Assembly: GCA_020055645.1 (NCBI GenBank)
Contig: CM034546.1
Location: 138,343,875-138,407,874 of the forward strand
Direction of reading: 5' to 3'
DNA from: Tomocerus qinae
Lineage: Eukaryota; Arthropoda; Collembola; Entomobryomorpha; Tomoceridae
DNA length: 64,000 nt
The translations under genes and the position numbers were made by a program. Of the stretch, positions 60,346 to 64,000 are shown in pieces (the stretch's first letter is position 1; every line of letters begins with the position of its first letter). The notes below the pieces were generated by a model that did not search any database, was not told the origin of the DNA, and worked only from the letters and a program-made list of their open reading frames with translations.

Positions 60346-61784
60346 AAACCAAAATAATAACTGCAGATCGTAGCTTCAAATGCAGGCTAAAATGAAAGAC
60401 TCCACTTTTGAAAAAAAAATCCCACTAAGTCACCAAAAAGCTCCCTTTTATATCAGAAAAATAAGATTCCCCCTGGGATTTTGGAAAACCGTACAAATTC
60501 TATGAGTACAACTTACGAATAAATATTTTTAAAGAATAGTAAGTTACCCAGTATACTGTTATTTAAGGCGATGGTGCATGTTTCAAAAGACTCAGATTGT
60601 TTTTGCCACAAATGGGGATGTTTCTGGGTAACCAGCAAAAATTATCACAGAGGGTAAATGCGAATCGGAAAAATTCGTACTTTTTTGGAAATTCCCTAAG
60701 GATCTGAGACCACTGGTCCTGCACCCATGCAATAATTTTTTAAAAATTCTTCGAAACTTATTCTATAGTAGTTATATTGAAAATTACACATCTTGGTCTT
60801 CGACTTGAAGATATCATCTATCATTGTTTGAAACCGAAAAATGTGTGTTTTTTGTGCATTATATATTGCGAATTTATATCTTCAAGTCAAAGCCCAAAAT
60901 CAGGGTTGCGTTTTGTCCGGAAAAAACTATTACTGTCCAGGATGAAATTAGTTTTGTCCACTTTCTATCCAGGACAAAAGTGGACAAAACTAATTTCTTC
61001 CAGGACAAAACTGGATAAAACCACTTTTATCCACTTTTGTCCACACCTTCCAATCCGGACACCGCAACCCTGCCCAAAATGTGGAATATTCAATATAACT
61101 AATGAAGAATAGGGTTCGAAGAATTTTTTAAAAATTATTTTATGGCCGTAGGACGTGTGGTCTCAGATCCTTAGGGAATTTCCAAAAAAAAGTTACTGGC
61201 AAATATGTTAGTCGAGAAATCATTTTCGTTTCCATGCACCTGGGCTTTACTTCTACAAAAAGGTGAGCCAACTGCCAAAAGAATCAAGAGGGTAGTAAAA
61301 AAAGTAAACCCAGCTCTACTAAAATATGTTAAGTTTGTCGATATGCCATAACCAATTTGTATTAGAAGTTTTCAAATGCTATTTGATAAGCCTCACTACT
61401 ATCATTACGAAATGTCCCCTTTCGCTAATCATTTCCATTCAATCACGACTCACCACCATTCAACCTTCTTATGTTAATTTCTATTATTATTTTGATGTCA
61501 TAATAACATGAAACGACTCATTTCGGTTGTTGTTGTTTAGAGGAATTGGGCTTGCGCATTTTGCTTTTTTGCTTCTAAGGTACCTGCATATATTACGTAG
61601 TTGATGGGTGAAGGAGGTGCTCAAAAGTGTTGTAGTCAGCAACTGCGTTACACATGGGGGAGTGGGTTTTGCGTTACGCAATATATGCAGGTTCCATAGG
61701 CTGTCCTACCAGACATACATATATAGATACATATGGATAGATAGATTGGTAAGTTTTTTTCCTTCTTCTTTTATTATATAGAGA
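60346..61784 (-). mobile_element. Helitron-like element, copy D/E, interrupted and 3'-truncated
   Basis: Minus-strand start TCTCTATATAAT at 61784, directly next to the CTAG end of copy F. Sequence follows the family down to about 61246, is interrupted by a 680-bp insertion, then resumes to 60346, where the CTAG end is missing. Confidence 0.7.
60566..61245. mobile_element. Inverted-repeat element nested in Helitron copy D/E (680 bp)
   Basis: Flanked by TTTA (60562-60565, 61246-61249); copy F has the empty site. Termini share GGTGCATG. Inside are nested inverted repeats: 75-bp arms at 60681-60755 and 61115-61189, a pair around CGACTTGAAGATAT / ATATCTTCAAGTC, and a perfect 20-bp palindrome arm pair at about 60944-60995 (AAATTAGTTTTGTCCACTTT). 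No transposase. Confidence 0.7.
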
Positions 61785-62807
61785 CTAGTGAGCCCAGCTA
61801 AGGGGCAAATCTAGCACTCCAGAGAATTTCAGCAGGCCACCCATCACAGTAATAAAAACAATTTCAAAAACATCCCATTAGGTTAGTTAACTTTGTAAAT
61901 ACAATGTATATTTAAATTAATATACTTTTATTTTCTACAGTGGTTGGAAAAATTAGCAGCAGCCCCAACTTCCTGATCAAAAGGAATTCCCTATACCAAA
62001 ATAATAACTGCAGATCGTAGCATCAAATAGAGGGAACAATGAAAGACTCTATTTTCGAAAAAACTCCCACTAAGTTACCATAAAGCTCCCTTTTAAAATC
62101 AGAAAAATTAAGATTCCCCGTGGGATTTTGGAAAAACGTACAAATTCCGTGAGTATAAACTACGAATAAATATTTTTAAAGGCTCCCAATACTGTTATTT
62201 AATTCTACAAAAAGATGTCCCAACTGGAACAAAGGAATCAAGCGGGTAGTAAAATGGAAACCCAGCTCTACTAAAAAATGTTGTATAAGTTTGTAGATAT
62301 AGCAGAACCAATTTGGATTAGAAGTTTTGAAACGCTATTTAATACGCACATTACGGTCATTACGAAATTTCCCCTTTCGCCAATCATTTCTATTCAATCA
62401 CCATTCAGCTTTCTGTTGTAAATTTTTATTATTATTGTTATAATAATAACAATATGAAACGACTCACTTTGGTGGTTTAGAGGAATTAATGTTTTCAATA
62501 ATGCACCCCAACGCATACCTTCGTGTGCTAAATTTAGTACATGGAGGTATGCGTTGGGGTACATTATTTAAACCTTTAATTGGGTTTGCGCATTTTGCTT
62601 TTAAGGAGCCTACATCTATTACGTGTGCAGTTGATGGGAGGAGGAGGTACTCAAAAGTGTTGCAGTCAGCACTTCCGTTACACATAGGGGATGGGGTTTT
62701 GTGTTACGTAATTTATGCAGGTTTCCTTGGTTCTCCCTACTACACGTACAGACATATATAGACAGGTAAATTTATTGGTTTATCAAGTCTAGGATTATAA
62801 ATAGAGA
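61785..62807 (-). mobile_element. Helitron-like element, copy F (full length)
   Basis: Minus strand: A then TCTCTATTTATAATCC at 62807, through to GGGCTCACTAG ending at 61785. Full-length relative of A and B. Carries a small hairpin insertion (62496-62573). Confidence 0.72.
62496..62573. mobile_element. Miniature hairpin insertion in Helitron copy F
   Basis: 24-bp arms 62497-62520 and 62545-62568 (AATAATGCACCCCAACGCAT...) with one mismatch and a 24-base loop. The other family copies lack it, reading GAGGAATTGGGCTTGCG without interruption. TTAAT occurs on both sides, possibly the target duplication. Confidence 0.75.
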
Positions 62808-63747
62808 TTATTGCTTGCATGATTAGTAAACGGCAGGATCTTAATTGCGTAGTGCACATTAACTGGTACACGCAGAGTACTACATGCCTATTTAAGTTGC
62901 ATCATAAAATAGATTCCTGACTCAGACGATGACTCAAGTCATAAATGCAAATATATGACTTGTATAAAATAATTGTAATAATATTGACACTTGTTTGGAC
63001 TTTTATTTGCTAAAATGTTAATATTACTTACTGACTAAACACATTATCTATGTATTATAATCTTTTGATGACTTCCACAAAATCATTATACTCGATAAAG
63101 TGAGTCACTTTTCTTGCATTGGGTCACATCACTCCATGCAACCTTATAACGATAATAGAGTACTTAATTCACACTTGGTAATTTACAATAACATATGAAG
63201 GTAGCAATTTTTAACTAGCAGTAACATCATTAAAAATAATTTCAAAACATTTGAGAAAAATTATGTCAGTGAGAGACTCTAGAATCATCTTCATTAATAA
63301 ACGTGGAGGCTAACCAATATTTTTAAATTTTATTTTAAATTGCTTTTCTAGATTTAAGTTTTAAATCATTTGGAGTACATTTTAAAGAAACTTTTTTTGT
63401 CATTGTAAAGATATTTTCTGACAACCAAACAAGTTTATATGTGGTCATTTAAACATCAAACCATTTGACTCATAGGTTATTATCAGGGATGTTTGATGCA
63501 AATAAACTCGGGGTCGGGTGATGAGATGTTAGCAACATGGAGATTTTAAAGTACAATAGAGCATACTGCCTTGCAAAAGCTTATGACGGCCCTGGTAATC
63601 AAAATGATTCACATAGCAAGTCCAGTAAGTCTTTATATTATAGCTTATTGTGTATAAAGAAGAGTTTTGAGTAATACCTGTGTCACCCTCAATCTCCGTT
63701 CAATATTTTATGTACTCAAGGTCAAGGATCTCCACTAACAAACGTAT
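62808..63747. other. Intergenic stretch before the terminal satellite
   Basis: No gene, RNA or repeat seen. Confidence 0.4.
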
Positions 63748-64000
63748 GGATATAGGCTTTTTCCGCCACCAAACAAAAAATGGATATAGGTTTTTCCTGC
63801 ACCAAACAGAAAATGGATATATAGGTTTTTCCTGCACCAAACAAAAAATGGATATAGGCTTTTTCCTGCACCAAACAAAAAATGGATATAGGCTTTTTCC
63901 TGCACCAAACAAAAAATGGATATAGGCTTTTTCCTGCACCAAACAAAAAATGGATATAGGCTTTTTCCTGCACCAAACAAAAAATGGATATAGGCTTTTC
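63748..64000 (+). repeat. 34-bp satellite array, about 7.5 copies, running off the window
   Basis: Unit ATGGATATAGGCTTTTTCCT + GCACCAAACAAAAA with one-base length variants in the first copies and near-perfect copies after 63848. Same family as 18018-18171. The array end is outside the window. Confidence 0.93.

Noticed and set aside
60777-61112. 111-codon ORF in the nested palindromic element
   Set aside because: Lies across inverted repeats; no domain and no start context.
63748-64000. Possible CRISPR-like array
   Set aside because: Units are contiguous with no unique spacers and the genome is eukaryotic.

Overview
The window is nuclear DNA of an animal, very probably an arthropod. Genes are split by many short AT-rich introns. 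Recognisable genes include the mechanosensory channel nompC (TRPN), an astacin protease, SMYD-type and F-box genes, a rhomboid protease and a TRPA-like remnant. There is also a short run of the arthropod telomere word (CCTAA/TTAGG). A springtail or other hexapod would fit, but the species cannot be named from this sequence. Exon boundaries were read by eye from GT/AG sites, reading frame and family similarity, so single boundaries may be off by a base or one alternative site.

Layout. 1-2753: end of a Ty3/gypsy LTR element on the minus strand, with one LTR, gag, protease and the start of RT. 3105-3680: 24-bp tandem array. 4069-4828: two-exon gene for a secreted eight-cysteine peptide. 5110-7147: two head-to-tail Helitron-like copies. 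8076-13835: complete LTR element with identical-looking LTRs, a zinc-knuckle ORF, a RING/C2H2 ORF and no recognisable pol. 14881-16622: astacin gene whose last codons lie inside another Helitron-like copy. 18018-18171: 34-bp satellite, seen again at the window end. 20691-30413: complete nompC, 23 exons, 2122 aa. 30937-34236: three small inverted-repeat elements. 34303-37584: SET/MYND gene with one apparent frameshift.

The second half is mostly on the minus strand. 39582-44261 is a nine-exon gene predicted to encode about 1000 aa: a zinc-binding N-terminus resembling ZAD, three divergent forkhead domains and a C-terminal Myc-like bHLH-zipper. I know of no family with this order, and it is the best candidate here for something undescribed. 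It is flanked by two non-autonomous Mutator-like (MULE) elements. Then come an F-box gene (45879-48479), a four-membrane-span gene (51441-53168), a rhomboid protease (54127-55844) and a broken TRPA-type channel gene (57276-59828). 60346-62807 holds two tandem Helitron-like copies carrying nested insertions.

There are no operons. The link between parts is that mobile DNA has repeatedly entered and edited genes: a Helitron supplies the astacin stop codon, the same MITE family sits in intron 2 of both the F-box and four-span genes, and a Helitron fragment lies in intron 1 of the forkhead/bHLH gene. nompC and the TRPA remnant are separate TRP lineages about 27 kb apart, one apparently intact and one degraded.
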